DNA of 64,000 nucleotides. Origin: Podospora comata. Taxonomy: Eukaryota > Ascomycota > Sordariomycetes > Sordariales > Podosporaceae. The stretch covers positions 5,270,001-5,334,000 of the forward strand of contig CP071493.1 in the NCBI GenBank assembly GCA_017354895.1, given 5' to 3'. Made by a program: the position numbers and the translations under genes. A model generated the notes under the pieces. That model did not search any database. It had not been told where the DNA came from and saw only the letters and a program-made list of their open reading frames with translations. Shown piece after piece: positions 34,195-46,204 of this stretch (its first letter is position 1; the number at the start of each line of letters is the position of its first letter).

Positions 34195-35575
34195 TGTGAA
34201 GTTTGCGAAGGTGTTGATGATCCGACACCAGCGGGGATGATGAGTTCTGCTGCTGGTGAGGCTGTCAACTGAGATGACAACAATATAGAATGTATCGTGT
34301 GATGATAAGAGACTCAAGTATAGCCTTCAACTCAGGAGCAAAAGTTGGAGCTTGTTTGACTCAAAAGAGAAGAAAAAAAGAAAAACAGTGGTGTGGTCAA
34401 GAACAAAGCCGGGTCGAGAGATATCTTTTTAAGCATCTCCAGTATCCCGTCTCAGGAACCGTTCAAGCCTCCGAGAACTACACCTCCCTGTCCAATGTCA
34501 AGCTGTCCCCGGCTGCAACTCTACAAATATCTTTTGAATCTCCGCTGGTGACTCTTCCCATCATGCGTGGGATGCTCAAACTCTTTATGTAAGCCCATGA
34601 AGCACGCGAAGCCTCAGAGGCAAACCAGCCAGTCACAGGCCTTGCTTCTCGACTTACACGAATAAATTCTTTCTGTTTTGGCGGAGAAGCTGCCTCTTAG
34701 CACGGTTAGCGGCCGCTGACGCCATTTCACGAGTTCCGAATTTCAGGGGTTACCCCCATCTTATCGCCTTATCGCCACCCCGCGTTCGCTTGCTCCGATT
34801 AGGGGCCGACTTCCACTCACCTCCGCGGGGAAAAGGAGAGTGGTGTCGGAGATGTTGCCTCAGCCTGCTCTATCTCTCACTCTTGTTCCCAGAGTTGGGT
34901 ACCAATGATGAGCTCAAGATCATCGCTGTGTGTTATCAGTGCTGAAACGCCAAACAATTGCATCGTCGAACTGAAAAGACCATTCGCACAGGGTGTATCT
35001 GATATGGTCATGTGTATAGCTGCAAACTCGATAACGATCTACTCCTTTATGGCAGCAGCCTCTTCTCGATTCGCAAGACACAATGAGCAACAAAAAAACA
35101 CGCCTCAGAACAATTTGACAGATTAAAAACATTTTACAGAAGCGAAACCTCAAGCCCCTCGCAAAACGGCAACCTCTTGATCTCCCAAAACCACCCCGAC
35201 ATGTGCCTTTTCCACCTCCAAATAACTCACCCCCAGATTCTCCTGCGTCTTATCTGGATGTTTGAGAACCCCAGACTGGTGTTGAGCGGTACGTGATCAC
35301 ATACCCCTCTCGTCGTTTTGCGGACCCGATGGAAAAAAAAATATATATATGTACAATACAAATGAAACTGCCTCGTGAAGCGCCGGAGTCGTCTGGATTC
35401 TTTAACCCAAAAAACATCTGCGGAAGAATGATACCGAAAACAAAATTGGTCTGTTGAGAACACCATAAAAGGACCAACGCCCGGTGTTGCTGTGATGATA
35501 TGGTCGTGATATGAAGCATGGGCATTCGTGTGCCCGGCCGATCCTCGTGGGTGGTTGACTGGCCGAGAGAGTGCG
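34195..35575. other. intergenic between met1 and rho3
   Basis: About 1.4 kb with no gene seen. The part next to rho3 is probably its 3' UTR and has an A8 run followed by a TA repeat (35333-35349). The part next to met1 is its promoter. Confidence 0.5.
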
Positions 35576-36484
35576 TTACATGACGGTGCACTTGGACTCG
35601 TCTCGTTCCTTCTTCACAGACAAGGCAACCCGCGCGGCTTCGGTGAAGGCCTCGTTAACTCCCCTATTGCGCATGGCCGAACACTCGAGATACCGGAGGG
35701 CGTGGATTCGGCGCGCAACCTCGAGTCCTTGGTCGTAGTTGATCATAGGCTTCTTTTCTCGTGGGTTGCCGTCCTCGTTGGCACCATCCTCTTCCTCGTT
35801 CCCTTCGCGGAGATCGCACTTTAGCGCGACCAGCACAAGCTTCACCCCTGGGCAATTATCGGCGATCTCGCCCACCCATTTGCTCTCGACGTTTTCAAGC
35901 GAATCTTTGCTATCGACCGAGTAGCAAAGCATGATCAAATCGGTGTCATCTGGGCTTATTGTCAGTACACCGTCAACTAATGACGTACGACGTGTGGCTG
36001 TGATATATACCGTAGGAAAGACTTCGTAGTCTGTCGAATTCTTCTTGGCCAGCTGTGTCCCACAGTGAAAGCTCAATGTGAACATTGTCAACAAAAATAT
36101 CTATCAACCTCCCAGTTAGCGCAAATCCCAGAGCCTTTGACTCTCCTCATTCGATGTTCCTCCAAAAACGCACCATGGACGTAGTTTTCGAAAACCGTCG
36201 GCTCGTAGACCGTTGGGAAGTAGCTGTGGGTCAAAGTTGAGTATATTACTCGTCAAGATAGGGGCGGCAACATTGCGCAGACAACAACATACCCTCTGGT
36301 GAAGACATTGAGCAACGATGTCTTTCCGCAAGCACCGTCGCCGCTGTTTCGGGACCAAGGTTAGATGGACTGCACAGACATCATAGGTGAAAGCTCCGAG
36401 GAGCTCCACAAGACCAATCGGGGCAACTTACAGCAAGACGAGCTTGCGCTGCACCGTCTTGGAACCCCCGAGACCGCAAGGCAT
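35576..36484 (-). CDS. rho3: Rho-family small GTPase Rho3
   Basis: Membrane-anchored GTPase that directs polarised exocytosis and actin at hyphal tips. Five exons on the minus strand: 36484-36432, 36343-36293, 36223-36174, 36100-36011, 35949-35576; introns of 88, 69, 73 and 61 bases, all phase-consistent; 205 residues. It shows the P-loop [11 protein letters not shown], effector loop [15 protein letters not shown], switch [19 protein letters not shown], and VALKCDL and ECSAM of the G4/G5 motifs. The C-terminus is CTVM, a CAAX prenylation box, preceded by Lys/Arg. The insert between KCDL and ECSAM is acidic ([13 protein letters not shown]) and longer than in Rho1/Cdc42. [14 protein letters not shown] and [16 protein letters not shown] point to Rho3 rather than Rho1, Rho2 or Rac. 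Confidence 0.95.
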
Positions 36485-37945
36485 TGTGCGAGTGTGGGCG
36501 AGACAGGAAATGGGATACTTGCTTCGGTGTGCGGATGGACCTGGTGGTGAGCTGGGACGGCAGCGCGTGGGCTATGGCAAAGACAGTGGCAGTAGCAAAA
36601 GCAAGGTGCGTTGTTCGTTGCGCGCGCGAGTGGTACTATCTCTATTGGATTCGGTTTCTTTGCGATGGACGTCGGACTTTGGATCGATCCGAACTGTCGG
36701 GGCGAGATAAAATAGTAGTTTGAAAAAGTAAAAGCAGAGGACGAAGGTTTGGGACACCAGAAGTCGCAGGCAGACAGGCAGGTGACGGACGGCGGGCGGG
36801 TCAAGTGTGTGTCAATTGAACAAAGTACTCGAGCAGGCGCGTGCAGAAGACGGCGGTGGTTTGGGCGGCGGCAGTGAGCGAATGTGTGTTACTCGGTACA
36901 GAATGCGCGACGCCGGTTTGGAGGTCAGAATCAGAAAATGAGCGGAAGGGACTTGGGAACGTGGGAGGCTCCAAGATAGATCCGGGGGGTGAAATTGAAG
37001 CCGGAGATGAAGTCAGCGAGATTGGCAGCGCACCAGTGACGACCCGCCCCTGCCCACAGTGGATATTCGAGGTTCATAGCCAAGTATTAGCGGCCTTCTA
37101 GCTTGCCAGTTCCAGACCACAGTGCGGATTTGGGAAATGGGGGTAGCGCTGTGGCTGTGGGGCGCGACTCGGTTCAGTGTTAGCGCTCACTAGGGCCTGC
37201 CGGCGAATTTATAAACGTCGGGGGGGGGGCGGATTTTGGTGGTAGGGCTCTCCTGAGCATAAGAATGCGATATCTTAAGATCCAGAAATTGCCTTTAAAG
37301 CACATACGTTGTGTTAGTATCCTGTGCTTGTCCGATTGAGTAACCTTTCGAAATCCCTTCAGTCGGCTAGAATGTATCGTGCTAACTGCTTACTCTCACC
37401 ACTCACCTTCCATGACGAGTATTCCCTTAGAACCAACAGCTCGATGACACCCTCCCGCCACCCCACCACCTTCCCGTCTAGATTCCCGCCAGGCAGTGTA
37501 CTTGCATCAATAAAGACAGATATCGATTGCCTATAACTTGCTCAGCTCTCGGCACCCCTCTCCTCTTCACATGCAGACGGCATTCAGTTCGACAGATAAT
37601 CCACCTGGAAGTTTCAACAAAAAGCCTCCCGCCCTATGATCAGTTCACCTTGTGCAAAATCAGTCCTGACCTGGGCGGTATAGTTGTTCTCGATACTAAA
37701 ACCAGGGTATCATTCTTGACGCGGGCTTCCACCAACGATGAACCTTGTATCTTAAATGAACAGACTTCTGCGGCCGACGAGGATATATCCTTACAAACTT
37801 CTCCTTCCTCTTACCCAACTACCATCTTTGCGAGAACTGACCTGTTCTCCGGGTATCAAATGTATTTCAAAACCATAAACATGCTTCCTTATGCCGAATA
37901 CCACTCCATAACCTTACATCCTTGTCCCATGAGACCTAAAACCTG
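36485..37945. other. intergenic, upstream of rho3
   Basis: No gene seen. It includes the rho3 leader and promoter, with a run of ten G at 37220-37229 flanked by GC-rich sequence. The part next to cwc25 is the 3' UTR of that gene. Confidence 0.5.
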
Positions 37946-39121
37946 TTACCGTCGCTCCGCCCGGTCTGCAATCTTCATCTCGGCCGCTCTGCTGTGAAGT
38001 TTGTTGGCAAACTCAGCATCACCACCGTATCTCTTGTTGCGCTGACGAGCCAAGTCCTCTGCCTCCTTTTCTGCCCGCTCTCGAGCCTCGATGGCAGCAA
38101 GCCTCTCTTGGCGGGTTTTGTCCAGGTCGGTAGCCGCCTCTTGCATGGCGGCAAGCTTACGCGCACGCTCCTCCTCCTGCGCGCTGCGGTCCTGGTTGCC
38201 ACTGCGATCTTCAAAATCCCGGCGAGGCCTGTCCCGTCTCTCGTCATTCTCTCGTCTGCTGCGGTTGTCTCGTCTTTCATAGTTGTCTCTCCTATCGCGA
38301 CTATCCCTTCCATCAGGGCTATCCCGCCTGTCGCGACTGTCTCTCCTATCACGGCTGTCTCTTCTGTCGCGGCTGTCTCTTCTGTCTCTTCTGTCTTTAC
38401 CGCGACGCTCGGGTGAGTCTCTTCTGCGTCTTCGTCGATCATCATCGCGTGAGTCGCGTCGTCGAGGACTCCTGGATCTGTCCCTGGATTCTGACCTGTG
38501 CCGTCGGGGACGCCTCTCGCCATCTCTGTCGTCGTCACGGTGACGTTGTGATCGGTGATGGTGGGAGCGATGCTTGTGCCTCCTCTCTTCCTTGCTCTTG
38601 GATGACTGGGGGTCTTCGATACCCATCGACGCGAAAATTTGCCTCCTCTTGACTGGGTCGTTCATCATCTTTTCATATGCCTCTTGTTCCTGTCTCTTAA
38701 TCGCCAGCAGTGGGTCCTCCCTAATCTTTGCGGCGACATCTCGAGGGTTAGCGATAGCTGGGGCCGCAGCAACATCCTCGATCGCAGACTGCTTCAAGAG
38801 CTTCTTCACCTCGTTATCCTGAAGCAGTTTGTCGATGCGGCGCTTCCCCAGCAGGTAGGCCTCGTTTTCCGCGGCATCTCCAGCCTGCCCAGTCGGCCCA
38901 GCGTACATCCATTCGACGCGATCAATTTTGCGCTTGCCGCCTGCCGCCTCGAGCGCCTTTTGAATCTCCTCCTTTTTTCGCTCCTCTTCAATCTCCTGGA
39001 GTCGCTGTTGGAGCTTCTTGCGTTCGGCAATCGCTTCGGCTTCAGCTTTTTGAGTGGCTGCGAGATTGGCTGACCGCTGGGGATGCCAGCTCTTTTTCAT
39101 GTTAAGGTCTCCGGAACCCAT
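37946..39121 (-). CDS. cwc25: pre-mRNA splicing factor Cwc25
   Basis: Spliceosome factor needed for the first catalytic step (yeast Cwc25). Single exon, 391 residues from the ATG at 39121 (MGSGDLNMKKSWHPQ). The N-terminal CIR-N region contains MKKSWHPQRSANLAATQKAE and a coiled-coil rich in Glu/Lys/Arg. Next comes the Cwc25 core RKIDRVEWMYAGPTG, ENEAYLLGKRRIDKLL and DPLLAIKRQEQEAYEKMMNDP. The second half is an RD/RS low-complexity domain with repeated RRDSRD units (38283-38400), then a Glu/Arg-rich helix. The frame is open to an ATG at 39241, but the extension is not conserved in type and the ATG at 39121 fits the family start. Divergent from CSN2. Confidence 0.94.
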   Translation of the reverse strand: MGSGDLNMKKSWHPQRSANLAATQKAEAEAIAERKKLQQRLQEIEEERKKEEIQKALEAAGGKRKIDRVEWMYAGPTGQAGDAAENEAYLLGKRRIDKLLQDNEVKKLLKQSAIEDVAAAPAIANPRDVAAKIREDPLLAIKRQEQEAYEKMMNDPVKRRQIFASMGIEDPQSSKSKEERRHKHRSHHHRSQRHRDDDRDGERRPRRHRSESRDRSRSPRRRDSRDDDRRRRRRDSPERRGKDRRDRRDSRDRRDSRDRRDSRDRRDSPDGRDSRDRRDNYERRDNRSRRENDERRDRPRRDFEDRSGNQDRSAQEEERARKLAAMQEAATDLDKTRQERLAAIEARERAEKEAEDLARQRNKRYGGDAEFANKLHSRAAEMKIADRAERR

Positions 39122-39968
39122 CTTGTCGGTATTGTTGATGCTCTCACGCTGCGTTGAAGTGGGTGATGGAAATGTTGTTGGTGGAAACAAAACGCAGTGA
39201 GCAGAGAAGAGGCGAAAGTGATAGGTGTTTTGCGACCGCAATTAATTGTGGGGCTAGCATGGAGGCAGGGGTCTTAGCTTTCGGGCCCAAATGCCACATG
39301 AATACTGGACCCTAACCCTGGCGCTTACCTAGTGAATTACATGTCACTTGCGCGTTTCGAGGCCAACATTTCAAACTTTCTCAACTGTGTTAGCAATTTG
39401 AAAGAATGGTCAATCGACCACTTAAGATAGCAGAGAGGTGTCTTGGAATAGCGAGCAAACATTTGAGGATCTTTAAATATGTTCAAGAGGTCAGCTGAGT
39501 ATCATTTCAGCCCTTTGCTTTGTCGTAGTCTCCATTTTCCTGCCTACATTGGATCTATTGCTTAAGGCGAGGATAACCAAAGAAATGGCACTTGGATTCT
39601 GAGGTACTATTTGGGTAGTCAGAGAAAGTAAGGGAACCTGTTGCTTTCCGACTTGGAAGAGTAGCCCCAAGCATCTTTCAATACATGTTTTGCACCTGTC
39701 TCGAAATTGTTTCCCATGAGATAATATGCAAATAGCGGGAACCGGCTCGTACCCTTGCGCGGCCCACAGCACTACCCCACACTTGGCAACCAGATCCCCA
39801 CCATCCCAATCAGCTTCAGCCTTACCACAACTGCCTGGAACAACCTCCAGCGGGGAGCTGTCCTGGAAACAACAACTCTCGATTTTCGGAGCTCCCAAAC
39901 TCGCGACCCCACATCATCGCCACACCAATTAGGTACCAGATCGATTGGTAAACGACCCAGTCATCATC
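39122..39968. other. divergent promoter region, cwc25 / csn2
   Basis: About 850 bases between divergent start codons. No gene supported; a 135-codon minus frame at 39491-39898 has no domain. Confidence 0.5.
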
Positions 39969-41494
39969 ATGTCTGACGACGATTTCATGCAAGCCTCTGA
40001 TGAGGACTACGATTTCGACTACGAAGACGAGGAGGAGGAGGACAGCGGTGATGTCGACATCGAGAACAAATACTACAATGCGAAACAGACCAAGACGAGC
40101 GATCCCGAAGAGGCCATCACGGAGTTTCTCAGTATTCCATCGCTAGAACCAGAGAAGGGAGAATGGGGTTTCAAAGGCCTCAAGCAAGCCATCAAGCTGG
40201 AGTTTAAGCTCGGCCGGTATCAACAGGTGAGTGCATCCTGAATATCCGGAACAGATGGGTCGACACATGCTGACCGGCTTCCATCTAGGCTCTCGATCAC
40301 TACAAGGAGCTCCTCACATATGTCAAATCGTCCGTCACCAGAAACTACTCAGAGAAGTCGATCGACAACATGCTCAACTATGTCGAGAAAGGAGCCGACA
40401 ACCCGGCAGCGGTCAAGTTCATCGAGCAATTCTACTCCGAAACCCTCAAATGCTTCCAGAACACCAACAACGAGCGTCTATGGCTCAAGACCAATATCAA
40501 GCTCGCCAGGCTACTGCTCGATCGAAAGGACTACCACGCCATGACCCGGAAGATCAAGGAGCTTCACAAGGCTTGCCAGAAGGAGGATGGAACTGACGAC
40601 CCCAGCAAAGGCACATATTCTCTCGAGATCTACGCCCTGGAGATTCAGATGTACTCGGCGATGCGCAACAACAACCAGCTCAAGATTCTCTACAACAAGG
40701 CACTGAAAGTCAAGTCGGCAGTGCCTCATCCCAAGATTCAGGGCATCATCCGCGAGTGCGGCGGCAAAATGCACATGAGCGAGGAGAACTGGAAAGAGGC
40801 CCAGAGCGACTTTTTCGAAGCTTTCCGCAACTACGACGAGGCCGGCGATCTTAGGCGGATCCAGGTGCTCAAATACTTGCTGTTGACAACCATGCTCATG
40901 AAATCGGACATCAACCCCTTTGACAGTCAGGAGACCAAGCCGTACAAGAACGACCCTCGCATCGCCGCCATGACGGACCTGGTGGATGCATATCAACGGG
41001 ATGACATTTACAAGTACGAGGACGTGCTCCAGAAGAACACGGACCTGCTTGCGGACCCTTTTATTGCTGAGAACATCGACGAGGTTACGCGTAACATGCG
41101 GACCAAGGGCGTTCTTAAGCTTATTGCCCCGTACACTCGCATGCGGTTGAGCTGGATCGCCAAGCAGCTGCAGATTGGAGAAGAGGAGGTCCAGGATATT
41201 GTCAGCTACCTTATTGTTGACGGCAGGGTACAGGGCCGGATTGATGAGCACGCTGGCACGTTTGAGATTGAGTCCAAGGGTGACGCTGATCGCATTCAGG
41301 CGATTGAGACTCTGGCGAGCGCGGTGGGGGATTTGTACACGTCTGTGTTCAAGGACTCGGAGGGGTTCAAGATTATGCAGTCGTATGACAATATCATGAT
41401 GGATATGCATTCTGGTGACGATCGGATGATGAGGCCGTCGGTTCCGGGGTATAGGAGGGACGGGAGGAGTAGGGGTGGGGTGATGATTCACTAG
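39969..41494 (+). CDS. csn2: COP9 signalosome complex subunit 2
   Basis: Scaffold subunit of the COP9 signalosome, which removes NEDD8 from cullins; in filamentous fungi it affects development and light responses. Two exons, 39969-40226 and 40289-41494, with a 62-base intron, give 487 residues, the normal length. The acidic N-terminus (MSDDDFMQASDEDYDFDYED) is followed by the conserved IENKYYNAKQ and GEWGFKGLKQAIKLEFKLG. Helical TPR-like repeats include RLWLKTNIKLARLLLD and HKACQKEDGTDDPSKGTYSLE. The PCI domain contains LLTTMLMKSDINPFDSQETKPYK, RLSWIAKQLQIGEEEVQDIVSYLI and the C-terminal helix. The Gly/Arg-rich end RRDGRSRGG is lineage specific. The start ATG sits in a tcatcatcATG context. 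Confidence 0.96.
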
Positions 41495-44400
41495 TTCTTT
41501 TTCGGGGAGGGGGGATATGGCGATAGATTTATGAAATGGGTTTTGTATGGTATGAATATTGATAGCGGATTCTGCCTTATGGGATGAGGAAGATGGGGCG
41601 GCGGGTTGGAGGGGGTAGAGATTGGGTTTGGGGGTTGGTATGCGAACCCCTGGTTTATTCGTCACAGCAGAGAATTAAAGAGAACAGAAATACTTTAGCA
41701 TTCCTTGCTCGGGTTCGTTGTGGTTGTTGGGGGTATTTTGACCTGCCTGTTTAGAAAGGGGGATATCCACTCTTCTTTTTGCAAGTTATCAGGGAGGTGT
41801 ATATCCACTTGTGTTTTTTTACGAGGGCAGGTGGGTGTAGGTAGGTATGGGGCTTTGGTGGAAAGGGGGGCGGATATCAACAACCGAGATCAACAACCTA
41901 CCTGTATGTATGTATGTATGTATGCACCCCCACGTAAAACGGCACGTTCAACGACCCCCAGATCCAAACTCTGGCTGTTAGTATCCAACCACCTTCGAGT
42001 AAGCACATTGGGTCCAGAATTCTTCCGTCCGTGACCTGTGCCGTCTGTGCCGTGTGCCGTCTCTACTTACCTCTGTACCAGACTTGGGGGCTTTTCCGCT
42101 CCAAGGGTGCAGCAGATATAGGTACATTGGCTTAGTTAGGCACCTGCCGAAACCAAAGAAAGCTGACCCATGGGACAAGGTTTCGATAGCTTTTTGGGGT
42201 CCGGGGGTGGTGGGTGGTAGCAAAGGTGGGAAAATTTCTGTCGTGTTCGATTGTTCTTCTGGGGGAAGCCGGGCTGAGGTATGATACTTCTGTTGTTGGG
42301 TTGGGAGAGTTCTTGGCTCTCGGACTTGAGGGGGGGGAATATTGGTTTGGTGTTTGGGACGTGAAGGAGATGGGTTTTGGTGTCTATTGTGAGCTTGACG
42401 GGGTGATGGAGTATCTCTCTCGGGTATAGTTGGATGGGTTTGACTGTGCGTGTTGGAATGTTTGTTGACTTCAACTTGATTTTGTGATGATGCTAGGCTT
42501 CACTGACTGGGCGTTGAGATTTACCTAAGGAGACAACATGCTCATACATCGCCATGTTGACTGTTCAAGCACAGGCTAGGAATGTCTATCAATGTATGAA
42601 TTCGACTAGACTGCCTGTTACCTAACCTAGTGTCATTTCTGAGCTGGAGTTTACTTGACCAGGTACATGGGTTTGGCAGAGAATTTCCCAAGAAATATTA
42701 CGATGAAGAGTTTCTTTCGGACTTGCAGTACCGTGTCAAGAGGGATTACTCTGGCGTGAAGACACAGGTGATAGTACTGTAGAAAGTTTGTTGAGAACAG
42801 AATAAGTCCCCTAATGGGCACAGTTACCGCCCTTCAAAGAAGAGAAATAGTAAGTTGTGTGGGAGATTCTTCCAGTTTGATTGACAAGTTGACCTTGAAT
42901 GTCAACAGTCTCGGGGCTTCGTGATGGAATTGACTTTCCATCCAAGTCTACCCCAAAGACAGGATTCCACCCATGGCCTACTACTACCCCTGACCAGCCA
43001 CCCAAGCTCACGCAAGTCAGTCATCACAGTAGTAAGCAAACGCCGACTTCAAGCACCGAGAGCGCGTCGTTGAAATATGCTCTACTGCAAGAGCCCTACA
43101 AGTCACGCCCTTCAATCCCACCCAACCTCTCCGCACTCCAGTCAAAACCCACCCACCCACACAGACACACACACACACACACACACGCTCTGCATAAACA
43201 TCATAAACTTGGTAGCCCCTCTAACTGGTGCTTGACAGGCATGAATACTCCAACCAAGGGTAACATCATGACCACACTTGCCGTTTCCCAATGAACCTCT
43301 GTGGTCTCCAAAGAGAGTAGTATTGCAGGCACTGACGACTTGGGTCTAGCTCAATCCGATGGGAATCTGCCCTGTCACGCGTACCCGACCGGTGGTGAGT
43401 TACAGCCGTTGTACGGAACTTCCCTTGCTCTTTCGTTGCAGGATAGTGAGGAGCATCGGAGAAAGCATCACCCCCTTCTCATCACAAAGTCCCATGCCTT
43501 GAAAAAACATGAGATCATTCAAAAATCCTCCTCCCCTCGTACAACAGCGTGGGATAAAACCATTCCACAACAGGGACCAGCCCATGTAGACGCTCGGAAT
43601 CTTCCGTGTATACCTACCCCCTCCCTTCCTTATCTCTTCTTCCTCATCGCCACCCCGAACTTGATCTATCTCAGTCCCACCATGATCTAGATCTTGGCTC
43701 TGACAAGCAACCACGATTCCGCGTGTGCTGCTAGGTAACATGTGACGATACGACACCAGGGAAATGCCTGAAGGAAAAAAAAGAAAAAAAGTTCTTCGAC
43801 ATATACACCGCCAGATAAAAAAGCCCTCAGCTATCATTCGTGTGCCGGACCACCGCTAATCGGCGGAAGTGGAAGTATCCGTCAGGGATAGGTATATGCA
43901 ACGGCTGTACCCAGGAAAACCCACCACCGGTTCTACAACGGGCGGCATGTTGCAGCGGCGGTGACGAATAGGGACCGTATTGCAGTCCTTGGAGTTCAAA
44001 GAGACAACACACAGTGAAAGGGGAGGAAAAAGGGGAAAAGGGTGTCACCGCCGTTTTGTCCGCCGAGGGGGATGAATAGAGCACACAATTAAGCGGCAGG
44101 GAAAGGGGGCTCTATCTATAAGAAGGCTTTGTATAGTTGTTATCATAGAGACATAATTATGACTGCATGTGCTTGTGCCTGTCACACGCGCTACGGACAG
44201 TCATGCGCTTTTCTCAAGTTAATGAGCCTTGGACAACTAGCTTGGTTTCCATAAGAAAGCAATCTAAACAAAGTTTTCTGTCACTATTAGCATCAGTCTA
44301 AGGATGGTGTAGTTGCAGCCTATTGGTAGTAGATCGGAAAATCTCCTCCGGAAGTTCACTGGTAAGGGTGTGCCCATGGTCGTGGAGGATGGCATGGGAG

Positions 44401-45795
44401 AGGCTTGCATGTTTACAGTCGCACCATCTCTGCTATCCCGGCGTCCTCCTCGAGGTCGTAACACGACTTCGGGGAAGGCCCGTTGTGTCTGGGGAGGTGC
44501 CATCGTGACAGGCAAGCTTGGTGTTGAGACCCCACGCCAAGTCATAAGTCAACAAGTACTTGCCGGCGGACAGCCCCGGCCGCAAGGAGCGCAAAGAATG
44601 ATGATAATACCCAGGAGGTCGGTGATTGGAGGGCTGTATATCGGTTCGGCACTGACTTTGTGGGGATTTAGATTGCGGTTGGTTCTCTGTACTCCGTATG
44701 GCGGTGCTGGTCTAGGTAGGGGGGCATCATGGTCGGTTCCTTCCAGACTTGTATCTGCTTCCCCGCAAGAGGAGCTGGAAAAATGAAGAAAGCGAAGGGC
44801 ACAGCAGAGGCGAGCTACTGGCAATTCTTGATCAGCCGACACACCGAGAAACACTGAGGATGGTCTGCGACGACACGGGAAGCGGCAGGATGCCTCGGGA
44901 GCGACCTGGGAAAGTCCTGCATGATGTTTCGCACCGCACATGAGAGAAAGCATGGTGGATGGTGGCCGGCCTCGCAAGCTCCCTGCGAGCTTGGAGCGGG
45001 GAGAGCGAAACGAAGCTGGGACGGGCTGAAGCGATGGTGGACTAAACTGGACTGAAGATTTGATAATGGATGGAATATAAGGCCGCCAAGATGGGGTGAA
45101 GCGGGAGCTGCCCGGGTGGTCTTGTCTCGTCCAGCGCAAGAATTCCCGTCCTTGTGAAGCGCGCGGAGGGGCTGGTTGCATCCATGGGAGGTCCTGGGTT
45201 GCAGCGCATGGTCCAGATGCCAAGGGCCAGCCCGAGAAATGGTGTGCAGATGGGTCGGCCGTTGACGAAGATGGTGAAGTGAATACTAGTAGAATGTAAG
45301 CGGGCAAAGAGCCCTCTAGTGCTTTGTTTTCCTCCCCGGACCTGTTCTTGAGAAGCGTCAAACACGGAACGCCGGAGCGGACAGACGACCGGCCGGTAGT
45401 TGAGAACTCGTTGAAGATGTGGAGCGATGTTTATGCCAGGGGCAAGGGCAGGCAAGTCCCCTGATGACGATGAGGTGGAGACGGTGCTCCTTACCCCACG
45501 GGGCTACGGGCAGCGCATGGACCACTAACGGGTTAGGGGAGAAAGAACCCCAGAAACAGTTGGTTGGCTTGTGCGTTTTTTCTAATCGGCATTTTCAAAC
45601 TGGCATTTTTCCACCACTAGCCTCTCTTGCCGGGCTAGACACGATCGATAGACCATCCTCAATCATTTCAGCTCCATCTCGTGCAACTCGGCTTTTCTGC
45701 CCCAAGCTTTCCGTATCTCTGCCGTGCCATTGTGCGGCGGTGTGTGCTGTCTGGCGATGGATGATGATACGGCGAATATCGACAGCTCACCCACG
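41495..45795. other. gene-poor region, left part
   Basis: No supported gene. GC content looks like that of the rest of the window, so there is no sign of RIP-type AT enrichment. Many frames of 100-270 codons exist (the largest is on the minus strand at 45361-44549), but they are Pro/Ser/Arg-rich with no domain or splice pattern. Microsatellites: TGTA repeat near 41903-41925 and AC repeat at 43165-43186. It presumably holds the csn2 3' UTR and non-coding or regulatory sequence. Confidence 0.5.
43165..43186 (+). repeat. (AC)11 microsatellite
   Basis: Uninterrupted ac dinucleotides in non-coding sequence. Confidence 0.95.
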
Positions 45796-46204
45796 TTACA
45801 TTTTGAGCACGCTCCCCGCTAATTTGTAACCATGAGAAGATGTAATTGGTGCCCCTGGCTGCACCGTGGAGACCGCCTCCCGCAGCCCTTCAGAAGAATC
45901 ACTATTCGAAGAGCCCTTCGTTGTACACTGGCACACCTCGTAGGGCACTATGATGATGGTGTCAGCGAGCACGAATCGGATCGATGAGCGTCCTGACGTC
46001 TGCCGCCGGCACGACCCACTTGGCCGAGTGCTCACCAGTCACAGGTGCATCGCCATTGAAGCAATTGACGTCCCCTTGAGCAGTTTGTTTGATATTGGCT
46101 TGAATCTCGGCCTTCTGCCCACAGCTAGTTCGAGCCAAACCTGTGGCTGTCAGAGAACACCATGCACGGCCGATGGGGATAGAACCTGGTTTGGATTGGT
46201 TCAT
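45796..46204 (-). CDS. doubtful small two-exon gene, Cys-containing protein
   Basis: Weak model. Minus strand, 46204-46036 joined to 45947-45796. An 88-base GT-AG intron has donor GTGAGC and a GCTGAC branch about 20 bases before the acceptor; phase 1 is kept across the junction. It gives 106 residues. Exon 1 reads GLARTSCGQKAEIQANIKQT then GDVNCFNGDAP; exon 2 opens VPYEVCQCTT. Four Cys residues lie in the middle, as in small secreted fungal proteins. LTATGLA looks like the end of a signal peptide, but no signal-bearing start is visible, so another upstream exon may exist or the model may be false. Family not recognised. Confidence 0.22.

Noticed and set aside
44549-45361. 270-codon minus-strand open frame
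   Set aside because: Ser/Pro/Arg-rich composition with no domain, no splice pattern and competing frames on the other strand. Best explained as a chance frame in GC-balanced DNA.
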